The notes: generated by a model from the sequence alone, not told the origin. DNA of 64,000 nucleotides from Taudactylus pleione (GCA_031769625.1 JAUIMM010000088.1:9367501-9431500), one strand, 5' to 3'; positions 11,370 through 22,332 are shown, counted from the first letter of the stretch. Numbers and translations: made by a program.

Positions 11370-13480
11370 GCAGTATAACACTATAATAAAATAAAAATGA
11401 AACAGGTGCTGTATAACATAGCAAATACATGTAACAGGAGCAGTATAACAGTATACAGAGGAAACAGGAGCATTATAACATAGGAAACTGGAGCAGTATA
11501 ACATAGTAAATAAATGTAACAGGAGCAGCATAACAGTATACAGAGGGAACAGGAACAGTATAACAGAGCAAATAAATGTAACAGGAGTAGTATAACATAG
11601 TAAATAAAGGAAACAGGAGCAGTATAACAGTATACAGAGGGAACAGGAACAGTATAACATAGTAAATAAATGTAACATGAGCAGCATAACAGTATACAGA
11701 GGGAACAGGAACAGTATAATATAGTTAATAAATATATCAGGAGCAGTATAACATAGCAAATAAAGGAAACATGAGCAGTATAACAGTATACAGAGGGAAC
11801 AGGAACAGTATAACAGCAAATAAATGTAACAAGAGCAGCATAACAGTATACAGGGGGAACAGGAACAGTATAATATAGTAAATAAATGTATCAGGAGCAG
11901 TATAACAGTATAAAGGGGGAACAGGAACAGAATAACATAGTAAATAAATGTAACAGGAGCAGTATAACGTTATACAGAGGGAACTGTATAACATAGCAAA
12001 TAAATGTATCAGGAGCAACATAACAGTATACAGAGGGAACAGGAACAGTATAACATAGTTAATAAATATATCAGGAGCAGTATAACATAGAAAATAAAGG
12101 AAACAGGAGCAGTATAACAGTATACAGAGGGAACAGGAACAGTATAACATGGCAAATAAATGTAACAGGAGCAGCATAACAGTATACAGGGGGGAACAGG
12201 AACAGTATAATATAGTAAATAAATGTATCAGGAGCAGTATAACATAGCAAATAAATGTAACAGGAGCAGCATAACAGTATACAGAGGGAACAGGAACAGT
12301 ATAACATAGTAAATAAATGTATCAGGAGCAGTATAACAGTATAACATAGTAAATAAATGTAACAGGAGCAGTATAACGTTATACAGAGGGAACTGTATAA
12401 CATAGCAAATAAATGTAACAGGAGCAGCATAACAGTATACAGAGGGAACAGGAACAGTATAACATAGTAAATAAATATATCAGGAGCAGTATAACAGCAA
12501 ATAGATGTAACAGGAGCAGTATAACAGTATACAGAGGGAGCAAGAACAGAATAACATAGTAAATAAATGTATCAGGAGCAGTATAACATAGCAAATAAAT
12601 GTAGCAGGAGCAGTATAACAGTATACATAGGAAACAGGAGAAGTATAATATAGTAAATAAATGTAGCCGGAATAGTATAACATAGTAAATAAATGTAACA
12701 GGAGCAGTATAACATTATACAGAGGGAACAGGAACAGTATAATAGCAAATAAATGTAACAGGAGCAGTATAACATTATACAGAGGGAACAGGAACAGTAT
12801 AACATAGCAAATAAATGTAACAGGAGCAGCACAACAGTATACAGAGGGATCAGGAACAGTATAACATAGTAAATAAATGTATCAGGAACAGTATAACATA
12901 GAAAATAAAGGAAACAGGAGCAGTATAACAGTATACATAGGAAACAGGAGAAGTATAATATAGTAAATAAATGTAGCCGGAATAGTATAACATAGTAAAT
13001 AAATGTAACAGGAGCAGTATAACATTATACAGAGGGAACAGGAACAGTATAACATAGCAAATAAATGTAACAGGAGCAGCACAACAGTATACAGAGGGAT
13101 CAGGAACAGTATAACATAGTAAATAAATGTAGCAGGAGCAGTATAACAGTATACATAGGAAACAGGAGAAGTATAATATAGTAAATAAATGTAGCCGGAA
13201 TAGTATAACATAGTAAATAAATGTAACAGGAGCAGTATAACATTATACAGAGGGAACAGGAACAGTATAACATAGCAAATAAATGTAACAGGAGCAGCAC
13301 AACAGTATACAGAGGGATCAGGAACAGTATAACATAGTAAATAAATGTATCAGGAACAGTATAACATAGAAAATAAAGGAAACAGGAGCAGTATAACAGT
13401 ATACAGAGGGATCAGGAACAGTATAACATAGTAAATAAATGTATCAGGAGCAGTATAACAGTATACAGAGGGAACAAGAA
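11370..13480. repeat. 62-bp minisatellite, main block
   Basis: The array consists of two alternating half-units, both built on CAGGAGCAGTATAAC. One continues AGTATACAGAGGGAACAGG and the other ATAGTAAATAAATGTA. A complete dimer is about 62 bp. Point variants (ATCAGG for AACAGG, TACATAGG for TACAGAGG) recur in blocks, so groups of units have been duplicated together, for example 12600..12720 again at 12920..13030 and 13130..13230. The long minus-strand frames rich in Leu, Tyr, Cys and Ile are a by-product of the repeat. The array lies in the intron between the 90-nt and 96-nt itgb7 exons. Confidence 0.95.
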
Positions 13481-13992
13481 CTCTCTGAATCAGGGCCCAC
13501 CTCCATTAATATGGAGCGTCCTCCTGGACGCTCGTATAGCTGTGGGTCACCACCCACAGCATATACGAGCGTGCAGGATGATGGTCGCGATGGTCTTGAC
13601 CAACGCGACCATCGAAACTGCGAGCAACAGCCTGCAGTTGAGGTTTTCAACCGCAAGGCCAGGAGTGATTTTGGCTCTGTCAGAGCCAAAATCACTCCCA
13701 CTGACATCACTAGTGATGTCAGTGGGGCCGGCTTCAGACGGTAGGCGTTCCCTCGGGAACGCCCCCGTCTGGCAGGCACGCCCCCGGCACGCCCACCAAA
13801 GGGGGCGTGCTGTCAGTCAACATCGACAGCACGCCCCCTTTGATGAGACACTCCGAGCGAAGGAAAGTCCTTCGCTCGGCGTGTCTCGCGCATGCGCACG
13901 ACGGAGCTCCCTCCATCGTGCGCATGCGCAGTGCAGACCATCGACCCACTTGCGAGCGGACAGCCGCTCGCGAGTGGGTCTGAATGAGGGCC
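13481..13992. mobile_element. Hairpin-chain Harbinger-type MITE inside the minisatellite (copy 1)
   Basis: The element separates the minisatellite from its continuation at 13993. Its right end, GAGTGGGTCTGAATGAGGGCC, matches the right end of the 7.3-kb Harbinger element. The interior is a row of short near-perfect palindromes in fixed order: AGCTGTGGGT/ACCCACAGC, GATGGTCGCGATGGTC with its complement, TTTTGGCTCTG/CAGAGCCAAAA, CTGACATCACTAGTGATGTCAG, GGCGTTCC/GGAACGCC, GCGTGCTGTC/GACAGCACGC, GAGCGAAGGA/TCCTTCGCTC and GCGCATGCGCAC/GTGCGCATGCGC. The left terminus appears truncated. The ORFs in it are by-products. Confidence 0.85.
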
Positions 13993-14255
13993 ATAGTAAA
14001 TAAAGGAAACAGGAGAAGTATAACAGTAAATTAAACAAACAGGAGCATTATAACATAGTAAATAAAGGAAGCAGGAGCAGTATAACATAGCAAATAAATG
14101 TATCAGGAGCAGTATAACAGTATACAGAGGAAACTGGAGAAGTATAATATAGTAAATAAAGGAAACAGGAGAAGTATAACATAGTAAATAAAGTAAACAG
14201 GAGCATTATAACAGTAAATAAAGGACACAGGAGCAGTATAACATTTGAAACAACA
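13993..14255. repeat. 62-bp minisatellite, continuation
   Basis: The same unit resumes after the MITE (ATAGTAAATAAAGGAAACAG) and decays by 14255. It was contiguous with 11370..13480 before the insertion. Confidence 0.9.
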
Positions 14256-14302
14256 GATTAACATCTGATGCATTACATGTAACACAAACACATTGTACAC
14301 AC

Positions 14303-14398
14303 CTCATACGTGGGGAGGACATTGCTGGTGACAGCAAATATAGGCTGAATATTGGTTTCTGAGAGGATCTGGGCGAGATGTCCCACTGATGGATAATC
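14303..14398 (-). CDS. itgb7: itgb7 exon: beta-I domain, late core
   Basis: The exon is 96 nt (32 codons), phase 0 at both ends, with acceptor CCTCTTTTAG and donor TATGAG/GTGTGT. It reads [16 protein letters not shown] followed by [33 protein letters not shown] is a strongly conserved beta-I strand/helix pair that includes the loop carrying an ADMIDAS-linked region. Length and phase match the equivalent exon of integrin beta genes. The start of the minisatellite continuation is only about 50 bp from the donor side. Confidence 0.95.
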
Positions 14399-15525
14399 CT
14401 AAAAGAGGGACAGCAGTGTTTAGTATGTCTCCCAGGTTAAGAACAGGTGAGTTGTGCAGACCTTATGTAACAACATCATGCATTATGACACTGGTTGCAC
14501 TACCAAAGTTAGAAATATATACAGTAAATGATAAAACTATAGGGCAGGAAGTTAGGGGTATGGTATGGAACATCTAATTCTGACAGTATATGGAAACTCT
14601 CTGTGTTACACCAGCCATTTTTACAAAGCAGAGATGGTAAAATTTAAAAATAATTTGACATTTTGTTGCATTTTTGGTGCATCAAGCAGGTTATGGGCCT
14701 CACATAGGGGCACATTTATCAATGCATCCCCATTATGTAAGAAGGGGATTCCGCAGTAGATATTGGAGATACGACGCGCACACTTACTGCCCGCCCACCC
14801 GTCCCTGCACCGGGTGTCACAAGAAGTAGGGCCGCCACTGGCATAGCGCACATTTCTTTGGAAGAGGGATCCGAAGAATAAGAATATAACTTAAAACCTG
14901 GGAATATTCCTTAACATTATGGTTTATATTCAACTATTTTACCTACTGTATGTCCTTATTATATAAGCTCTCGTCCATTCTCATGTTTGACTCATAGCTC
15001 TACCCATGCCAACAGTGCTCTTGTATTTTATCTCCAAGTCCTATTCAGCGACTCTGATACTGCATGCTCGCCCTCACATTGTGTACGGGCTCATCAAGTG
15101 CTGAACAGCCTTCCCCTCCCTGTGACTAACCTCTGCTTGCCGTTAAGATACAGTTAGTTGCCCTACCCCAACTCCTTATTCTCATCCTGCCTAGTCTGCT
15201 GTTTTATAGGTGTTCCTAAGATAATATATTAAATTATCATACTGTGCTTATGATATGACAAGTTACACCATATTTGCCATTTTCAGTGAACCCCCTCCCG
15301 GGTGAGTCCTGGTGATGATGCACTTCAATGTAAATCACCCCCGGCCCACAACTTCCCAAATGAATCTGTGGGTCAGGGGGTGATTTACACTAAAGTGCGG
15401 GAGACTGGCCCACTTTCTTGAGAGTCAGGGAGAGCTCCCCCTGAAATTTGTGTCTTTCCCGAACACTCCGGGAGAGATCGGTAAATGTTATTATATATGT
15501 TCCCTGTACTGCACTACGGACACTA
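14399..15525. other. Intron sequence, no firm feature
   Basis: The stretch 15290..15440 has an inverted pair (GTAAATCACCCCC and GGGGGTGATTTAC), so it may be a small decayed MITE. Nothing else was recognised. Confidence 0.35.
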
Positions 15526-16060
15526 GGGCCCTCATTCAGAGGCGGTCGGAGGATGCAAGCGGTCGCTCAGAAACTGGGCGGCCGCTTGCATCCTGACCGG
15601 CCGCCTCTGTTTCGGTCGTTAGGCTGTGGGTTTACACCCACAGCTCTAACGACCGCTAGGGTGATGGTCGCGATGGTCATAGACCATCGCGACCATCGGG
15701 GCTTACGACAAGACCCTAGGGTAGGGTCTCACTTGTCGTAAGCTCCGGAGAGCTTCTGGCTCTGTCAGAGCCGGAAGCTCTCCACTAACATCACTAGTGA
15801 TGTCAGTGGGGCCTCCCCAAAATGGCAGGCGTTCCCATGGGAACGCCTCCGTTTGGGCTGCCACCCCCCCCCAGCCCGCCTTCCAAACGGGGCGAGCTGT
15901 CAATCAACATCGACAGCTCGCCCCCTTTGGAAAGAGACCCGCTACGACCGGCGCTGTCGATCGTAGTGGGTCCCACGCATGCGCACAAAGGAGCCGGCTC
16001 CCTCGTGCGCATGCGCACTGGACAAACATCGAGGCGGCCATGCTGCTTTGTAATTGAATC
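15526..16060. mobile_element. Hairpin-chain Harbinger-type MITE (copy 2)
   Basis: Starts GGGCCCTCATTCAGAGGCGG and carries the same ordered row of palindromes as the copy at 13481: GCTGTGGGT/ACCCACAGC, GATGGTCGCGATGGTC and complement, a CTTACGACAAG/CTTGTCGTAAG pair, TCTGGCTCTG/CAGAGCCGGA, ACATCACTAGTGATGT, GGCGTTCCCATGGGAACGCC, GGCGAGCTGTC/GACAGCTCGCC, CTACGA/TCGTAG and GCGCATGCGC. The right terminus is degraded (TTGAATCCGG). It has the same orientation as copy 1. Confidence 0.85.
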
Positions 16061-16210
16061 CGGTGATGTACATACTTTTCCTATAGTGGGTTACATATAC
16101 ACTGTTGTATATTAGGTCTAGATCTTAACTTTATGAGCTAGTACACATTATTATAGATGTAGATACCTTAATCATACTGGACAAAAAGAGGTCAGTAACT
16201 GTATTGTGTA

Positions 16211-16239
16211 TAATAATAATAATAATAATAATAATAATT
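16211..16239. repeat. (AAT)n microsatellite
   Basis: Nine perfect AAT repeats, probably a degraded LINE tail or a simple slippage tract. Confidence 0.85.
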
Positions 16240-16499
16240 CTGTATTATATTGGAGATCAGACTGATTGTTTATTCTCTCTCAGAGTTCCATATAATGTAT
16301 TTCTCATGTCCTCATGGTTAACACTAGGGACACATTATGCCCTATTATGATAGCCCTATAAATTCTCAGGAGTACTGGGGAAACAAAAACACATTTGGAT
16401 GGTTGATTCTGGTGTAGGTAACCTCTTTGCTAGTTTGGCATTCTATATTTATTTTTTAACATATTTGTTACATATGTAGCACTCGTGTTATGCCACGCT

Positions 16500-17266
16500 T
16501 AATAGAGAATATTTTTAGTCATTCACATCAGTCCTTGCCCTAGCAGAGCTTACAATCTATATACTTGCGTGTACACATTAGGGTTCATTTTCATCAGAAG
16601 CCAATTAACCTACTAGTATGTTTTTGGATGGTGGAAGGAAACCCACGCAAACATGGAGAGAACATACATACTCATGCTTGCCGACTCTCCCGGAACGGCT
16701 GGGAGGCTCACAAAAATCGGGTGGTGCTGCCAGGCCACCCACAAGAGAGAGAGGAGTATATTTACTAAGGTGCGGGTTTTTAGAAGTGGTTTTGTTGCCC
16801 ATAGCAATCAATCAGATTCTATTTAACATTTATCTAGCACCTTCTAGAAGGTAATAGCTAGAATCTGATTGGTTGCTATGGGCAACAAAACCACTTCTAA
16901 AAACCCGCACCCTAGTAAATATACCCCAGCAAGTCTCCCGGACCAGACGCCACCCGCGAATCTCCCTCCCTCAAAACCCCCCCTATACCTGCCAACTTAC
17001 CGAGTGTAAGTGGGTGGTCTGGGGGGGGGGTAGAGGGCAATGACGCGATTTGCGCTGAAGTAGCCCCGCATCCCTGCTTTACAATGTAGGTAATCTGGAC
17101 ATTGTATAGTGGGGAGTGGGGTTGCACACTGCCCACCATTGCCGGCAGGTGCAGCCAGAAAGTCAGCAAGTCATGCTCCACACAGATAGGACCCTGGTTT
17201 GATTCAAACCCATGACCTCAATGCTGTGAGGCAGAAAAGCTAACCACTGCACTACCATGCTGCCCA
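16500..17266 (-). repeat. tRNA-derived-type SINE, split by a later insertion
   Basis: On the minus strand the head (17266 down to about 17177) reads GGCAGCATGGTAGTGCAGTG, then GTTAGC, TGCCTCACAGC and GGTCATGGGTTTGAATC, with box A- and box B-like spacing. The tail resumes at about 16672 and runs to 16500 (CATGTTTGCGTGGGTTTCC, then GGTTAATTGGC). About 480 bp between them is foreign and includes the hairpin MITE at 16756. This SINE layout is widespread in fishes and amphibians; the exact family is not assigned. Confidence 0.6.
16756..16925. mobile_element. Short foldback MITE
   Basis: GTATATTTACTAAGGTGCGGG at the left pairs with CCCGCACCCTAGTAAATATAC at the right. The arms continue inward through TTTTTAGAAGTGGTTTTGTTG and its complement, so about 70 bp at each side pair. 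Confidence 0.85.
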
Positions 17267-17394
17267 TATGCTATCTTTATTCCTGAATTCAGCTTTTTAT
17301 ATGAATTCCCCCTCTCCCTGTAAAACTACCTATAAATCCATGTTAGATGTGACTATCTCTAGTTACTGATCATCACTAGAATGATGTTACTCAC

Positions 17395-17553
17395 ATACAT
17401 ATTGCTGTGAGAATACTCTCCATTCTCATTTAAGTGACAGTGCCCATCAGTGGGGATGTAGATTCCAGCAAGCTTTCCATCCCCTGCCATGTGAAAGACA
17501 TCATCAGAGGCAAACACCAAGAGACGTGTGACATTCCTCCAGCCAATGCGATC
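17395..17553 (-). CDS. itgb7: itgb7 exon: beta-I domain, central core
   Basis: The exon is 159 nt (53 codons), phase 0 at both ends, with acceptor TGAAATCTGCAG and donor TAT/GTGAGT. It reads [18 protein letters not shown], then [20 protein letters not shown] and [26 protein letters not shown] is the buried beta-strand of the A-like domain. The ASDD turn is where integrin beta chains place a metal-coordinating Asp. GDGKL-GI--P-DG-CHL is a family signature. N-V-T is a potential N-glycosylation site. The match is closest to beta-7 and beta-2. Confidence 0.96.
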
Positions 17554-18053
17554 CTGCAGATTTCATGGATGGAGAAATTGATCAGGTAAAACTCACACAC
17601 CTAAAGCACAAAGAAAATACAATATGCATGCATATGTTTCAACAAGATAAACTCACATAAACTAGATGCTTCCTGTTGCAAGATGAAACATGGTTCCCAA
17701 CTACACTGCGCTATGGGGTTTTTATTATCTATAATTATGTTTTTTATTTACATATTTTTATTGACATTATTAACAAAATCATAATCTATAGCACTTTACA
17801 AATGGAACACTAGGGGGCAGACATTCAATCTGAATTCTCTGCAACTGGGGAACTACTTCTGCTGTGCTTCAGATCACCCTGCAGCTCAACCGCTAGCTGT
17901 CTCCATTACCTGGACACTCCCTGCTTGGACACTACAAGGAACTACCACTTTGCTTGCTACACTTTTTTCATTGTTTGTATGTCTTTCTACACAGCTCTGT
18001 TTATATAGCGGCTTTGGTATAAAAACTAGACAGGAATTAGATAGTGTCTAAAT

Positions 18054-18471
18054 AGACAACAGATGTTAGGCTGGCAATAGGTTGACATGGACAAAAGGTC
18101 GACAGGGACAAAAGGTTGACATGGATGAAGATCGACAGGTACAAAAGGTTGACAGGGTCAAAGGGTCGACATAAAAATGGTTGACAGAAATTATTGTCAT
18201 TTTTTTTTCTAACCCTCCCCTTGGTGCCTAACCCTTCCTCCTGGTGCCTGACCCTAACCTTCGGGGTAAGGGCCTAACCCTAACCATCCCTTCTAGTGCC
18301 TAACCCTAAGTTAAGTGCCTAAGCCTAACCCTAAAAAAAGGTGTCGACCATTTTTGTGTCAACCTTTTAAACCTGTCGACCTTTATTCATGCCAACCTTT
18401 CCTGTGTCAACTTTTTGTCCCTGTCAACCTTTTGTTCCTGTCCCTATTGCCTGTCTAACATCTGTTGTCTA
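18054..18471. mobile_element. Foldback MITE with GTCGAC-rich arms and telomere-like core
   Basis: The left end TAGACAACAGATGTTAGGCT pairs with AGACATCTGTTGTCTA-type sequence at the right end (18443..18471). The arms carry repeated GGTTGACA and GGTCGACA motifs and their complements. The centre (18210..18340) is a degenerate CCTAACCCTAACC repeat. No ORF is present. Confidence 0.75.
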
Positions 18472-18478
18472 TCTAGAC

Positions 18479-18663
18479 CAGGGGTTCCCAACCACGGTCC
18501 TCAAGGCACACTAACAGTCCAGGTTTTAGGGATAGCCATACTTGAGCACAAGTGACTTAATTAGTGCCTCAGTTATTTTGATGAAACCATCTGTGCACAA
18601 TCATGGATATCACTAAAACCAGGACTGTTAGTGTGCCTTGAGGACCGAGGTTGGGAATCATTG
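18479..18663. mobile_element. hAT-type MITE with perfect 8-bp target duplication
   Basis: The ends CAGGGGTTCCCAACC and GGTTGGGAATCATTG are inverted repeats. The element is bounded by ATCTAGAC at 18471..18478 and again at 18664..18671. The 8-bp duplication and CAGGGG end are typical of hAT elements. At 185 bp it is non-coding. Confidence 0.92.
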
Positions 18664-18671
18664 ATCTAGAC

Positions 18672-19165
18672 ATTAGAAAAAAAGGGAGATTCCCTCCAGC
18701 ACACTGCAGCAATATCAACAAAAATACTTGAATCCTACATGATAATAGAAATTTAGAGGTATTAGTTACATACATTTGCAAATATATGAATAAGCGCCAG
18801 GCCAGCGTCAAGGCTCCTCTATACTGGCATCCCTAACATTAAGGGGTTCACGTCCGAGAAGCAAAGTACCCCAAAAAATTCCAGCCAAGGACCATCCCCA
18901 GGGCATCACATGAAAAGGGGAAAAAAAGGTGATAGTGAAGTGTAAAGAATAGATGTGTAAAGATAATCAATAAGTGTTAATAAGATGAAGAATTAAAATG
19001 ACATAAATAATAAACAAATAGAAAGGTGATGAAAACGTATCTATGTGAATTAAGTGGTGATGCCCTGAAAACGGCCCAGCCAGAGCAACTCCGGAGGCCC
19101 CACTCCCAAACGCTCACTCCAATATAATTACTGCTACCTAATAGTAGCACCCACTCTGGGTCATA
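18672..19165. repeat. Dispersed repeat family R1, copy 3
   Basis: It follows the same order as 7945..8560: CCCTCCAGCACACTGCAGC, AAATATATGAATAAGCGCC, GGTTCACGTCCGAGAAGCAA and ACTCCGGAGGCCCCACTCCC. Confidence 0.75.
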
Positions 19166-19828
19166 GAATGACAATCTCTCTCCACTCCAATTGGTCCTCG
19201 ATGCTGCTGCCCAGCTCATCTTCCTTTCCAAATGTACTGTACTACATCTGATTCCCATCTCCTACAAGCCCCACACTGGCACCTCTTCTCCTTCAGAACC
19301 CAATTCAAACTTTTCACTCTCACTTACAAAGTTATCACCCAATCCTATCCTATTTCCGTCTCTAAACCTTATCTCTCTTCACATTCCCACCCACCCACTT
19401 CGCTCCACAAATGAATGCCTCCTCTCCTCCCACTCCAGCCGCCAAGATTTTTCCCTTGTTGCACCCTACATCTGGAAATCTCTCCCTCTCATTATCAGAG
19501 TCACTGCCTCTCTTCAAAACTTCAAATGGGCTCTCAAGACCCACTTCTTTATCAAAGCCATCCAGCTCTCACCCTAATCCACTGATCCTTGCTCATTGTT
19601 TACCCCATCTGTGTCTCCACTGTCTGTCTGCCCCTCCCTTAGCAGGACCCTCTTCCTTGTGTGCTTTTCCTTCCCTTCCCTTCCATCTACTGCCTACAAT
19701 GGCACCCAACCCTTGGGTTCTGCTACCCTGCTGCCTACTTAAGTATTATGACCGCTGATGCAGCAATATTTATTTGTCCTTGTCCCTTGTAGCGCCATCA
19801 AAATAAAGGATAATAATAATAATAAATT
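19166..19828 (+). mobile_element. L2-like LINE, 3' end of ORF2 and 3' UTR
   Basis: The frame 19191..19577 contains VLDAAAQLIF, a degraded PISYKPHTG-type stretch, DFSLVAPYIWKSLPL and FKWALKTHFF, the C-terminal tail motif of L2-clade reverse transcriptases. The 3' UTR follows (CCATCTGTGTCTCC, CAGGACCCTCTTCC) and ends in GCGCCATCAAAATAAAGGAT plus an AAT tail at 19810..19825. The catalytic reverse transcriptase domain is missing, so this is a 5'-truncated copy. Confidence 0.85.
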
Positions 19829-20602
19829 AGTGCAATTACAATAGCTGTTTCTTATCGCACCTCCATCGGCAGCGAGCAGACAATTAGCAAAAGACATCCC
19901 GAGAAGTGGGCAATTGAATCAGTCCCTAGGACAGCATACATGTGATTGACTCTGACATAAATGGACTTTTTTAAAAAAAATATTAGGACACTGTGCATGT
20001 GATTTAGAAAATGCGATAGGACAGGGGGATGATGGAGGCTGCCCTGAGGGATCAAAAGATCCTTCTCCAGAGATAATGTGTCCTTATGTGCAAAACGGCT
20101 ACTGTCATCTGAAGATAGTATTAGGCTATTGGGCCAGACCTTATTCCTCATTGAGAATAATGGGGACTGCAGTCTGCACCATTAGTTACCATAATGCAGG
20201 AGATATTTCTGCTATCTCCTGGTTAGGTTATTAATAAATAGCCATCATACTTAAATTGCTATTTTAAGGGAAAGGTGGCTTGATAAATAGGCACCTATAT
20301 CATCATTACTCTATTACCCATATACTTATTGGAAAACTGACAACAATCTATTCATTTGGCTAATTTTGTGATCCACTTTAGTGAAATGTAACAACGACCA
20401 CTACATCTTCTGTATGATAGTTTTGTAAATCCAGCCATAGCCGTTACATTTGTGTTTTTAAAGAATAGAACATAACAAGGAAACAGAAAATAATTATTAT
20501 ACTTAAAACAAAATATTTCAGGAAGGTGATATGTACATAGGCCATACATGTAAGGTGTAGTATGTGACTGTAGCATTAGTTGCCCACGCTCTGCATTCTT
20601 AC
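19829..20602. other. Intron sequence, nothing recognised
   Basis: No exon, RNA or clear element was found. The ORF at 19852..20151 has no family signature. Confidence 0.4.
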
Positions 20603-20844
20603 TGTGCACACAGCAGCCTGTAATATAGCATCCAGTCCTCCCTCCGGTGAGTCCAGGTTGCCGGAGATGTTTTCTGCACTGACCCGTTGTTGGAATAAGG
20701 TGAGGTTTGAAGTTAAAGACAGGACGTGACGGTAGCTGAAGGGTGGCTGGCAGCGCTCTGATCTGGATGGACATGGGTTCTGCAGCTGATATTTCACTGT
20801 GTTTACATATGGTAACACCGTCTTATCCACAAACGAGCCAAAAC
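20603..20844 (-). CDS. itgb7: itgb7 exon: beta-I domain with specificity-determining loop
   Basis: The exon is 242 nt. It starts with two bases completing a Gly codon after a TTGTACACAG acceptor and ends in phase 0 at ACA/GTAAGA. It reads [16 protein letters not shown], then the disulfide-bounded loop [21 protein letters not shown], and [19 protein letters not shown]. The short Cys-to-Cys loop determines ligand preference in integrin beta chains and here resembles beta-7 (RCQ-PFS). GNLDSPEGG holds the LIMBS and MIDAS ligands (Asn, Asp, Pro, Glu). N-L-T is a potential glycosylation site. Confidence 0.96.
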
Positions 20845-21605
20845 CTGTGTACAATATATCTTGTGTTACAAATACAAATAGCGCAGCAGTCATACCAAAG
20901 ACTCATTGTTACATCAACCTTTAAAGTTCTAAAAGGAAGATTTGTTTCAAACTTATCTGTGCTAATTTCAGTAATTAATACCGCTGGTGTAAAGGTACAT
21001 CCTTAATAAGCCCCAAATGAATATTTTTACCAGTGCTATAGCCTGGGGCCGATAGTGGCTATAGAAGGGGGGCAGGTTAATCTCACTATAACAGAGAAAG
21101 CCGCAGTGTAGGGCCCCCTGTCATTGTGGGGAAACAGTTTTACCCATTCAACCCGAGGCTGGAAGTTCTGAGATTGGCATGCAAAAAACAAGCAAATACC
21201 CCTGCCCTGCCCCTTCCCTCGAATAGAACCCCCTCCCCAGAATAGAACTTCCACCCAAAGCCAACTAGCCTTGTGTTGAATATCACTCGGCCGCTTCCTG
21301 TCATCTCTGAGGTGGTATGTGCCAGGCTAATGGTGTTTGTAAACAGTAGGGACCACTGGAGTGGTCGGAAAATTACATTAGTTTCCAATGACCATGAGGG
21401 TAAATTAACCTATTTTTGCAGAGCAAGATTATTATTCTTATTGACGAAGAACAGGGGGGGTCCTGGATATTTTTGATCGACGTTCTTGCCATGTACAGCG
21501 TTTTCCCATCTAAAAGAACTCCAATTATGTACCAAGTTAGAGCTGGCATAGATCAAGTCTTTTCCTATCATTTTTGAGAGACAAATTCCTTTCTGTAAAC
21601 AGAAC
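20845..21605. other. Intron sequence, nothing recognised
   Basis: No exon match and no inverted-repeat boundaries were found. ORFs up to 87 codons look incidental. Confidence 0.4.
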
Positions 21606-22332
21606 ACGATTCAGACCCGTTCGCTAAGCTGCATACGCACGCTATGGACGATTATTGCACGTAAGCGGATACGTATGCATCAAAGTACGCATGCGTGAGT
21701 CACTCACTGCGGTCGGGTATTGTGTGCTCGTACAACACAGACTGGACACTAATTTGAGTGACAGATAGTGCCGTTTGTGGTAATGGGAAGGTGCTTGTGA
21801 ACGGGGAAGTGGATTTGCAAACTCAGGTGTGTCTGCCCGTCAAAACTGAGTCTTATGGGTGTGCATAATTAGCAAAGATGTGTAATTGTACACGTCACTC
21901 GATGGTTCCGATTGTTCAGACACTTCCTGGAGATGACGTGTGTTAACAGAGAAAAGTGGGCGGCTTTATACCGGCATATGTTCGCTCTGCCGTCGCTCTT
22001 TAAGACATAGAGGGCGTCCTTACACCATCCAGTGCGATCGTGGCATATGCATTCCCAGCCCCTAGTGATGTCAGTGGGAGTGGTTTTGGCTCTGATAGAG
22101 CCAAAAGCACTCCAGGGCTTGCGGCAGCGAGACCCTACTGCAAGGGTCTCGTCACAAGCCCGATGGTCGCGATGGTCTTGACCATCGCGACCATCATTTT
22201 GGCCGCTCGCTATAGCTGTGGGTGTTCACCCACAGCTATGCGAGCGGAAAGGAGGCCGCTCCAAAAAGTAGGAGGGACGGCCCTGATTCAGAGCGAGTGC
22301 TCTGTCAGAGCGTCCGGCTCTGAATCAGGGCC
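21606..22332. mobile_element. Hairpin-chain Harbinger-type MITE (copy 3)
   Basis: The left end is CGATTCAGACCCGTTCGCTA and the right end is GGCTCTGAATCAGGGCC. The right part (22046..22332) has the same palindrome set as copies 1 and 2 in the opposite order: TAGTGATGTCAGTG, TTTTGGCTCTG/AGAGCCAAAA, GAGACCCT-AGGGTCTC, GATGGTCGCGATGGTC with complement, GCTGTGGGTG/CACCCACAGC, and a terminal hairpin of GGCCCTGATTCAGAG and complement. Confidence 0.85.

Noticed and set aside
11367..13300. Several minus-strand frames rich in Leu, Tyr and Cys
   Set aside because: All fall in the 62-bp minisatellite and restate the repeat unit.
13439..14003. Overlapping ORFs up to 153 codons
   Set aside because: They lie inside the GC-rich hairpin-chain MITE and have no domain.
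17177..17266. tRNA-like sequence on the minus strand
   Set aside because: It matches a SINE head embedded in a longer repeat, not a functional tRNA gene. No complete cloverleaf was seen.
18210..18340. True telomere or interstitial telomeric array
   Set aside because: The CCCTAA-like units are degenerate and few, and they sit between the arms of a foldback element.
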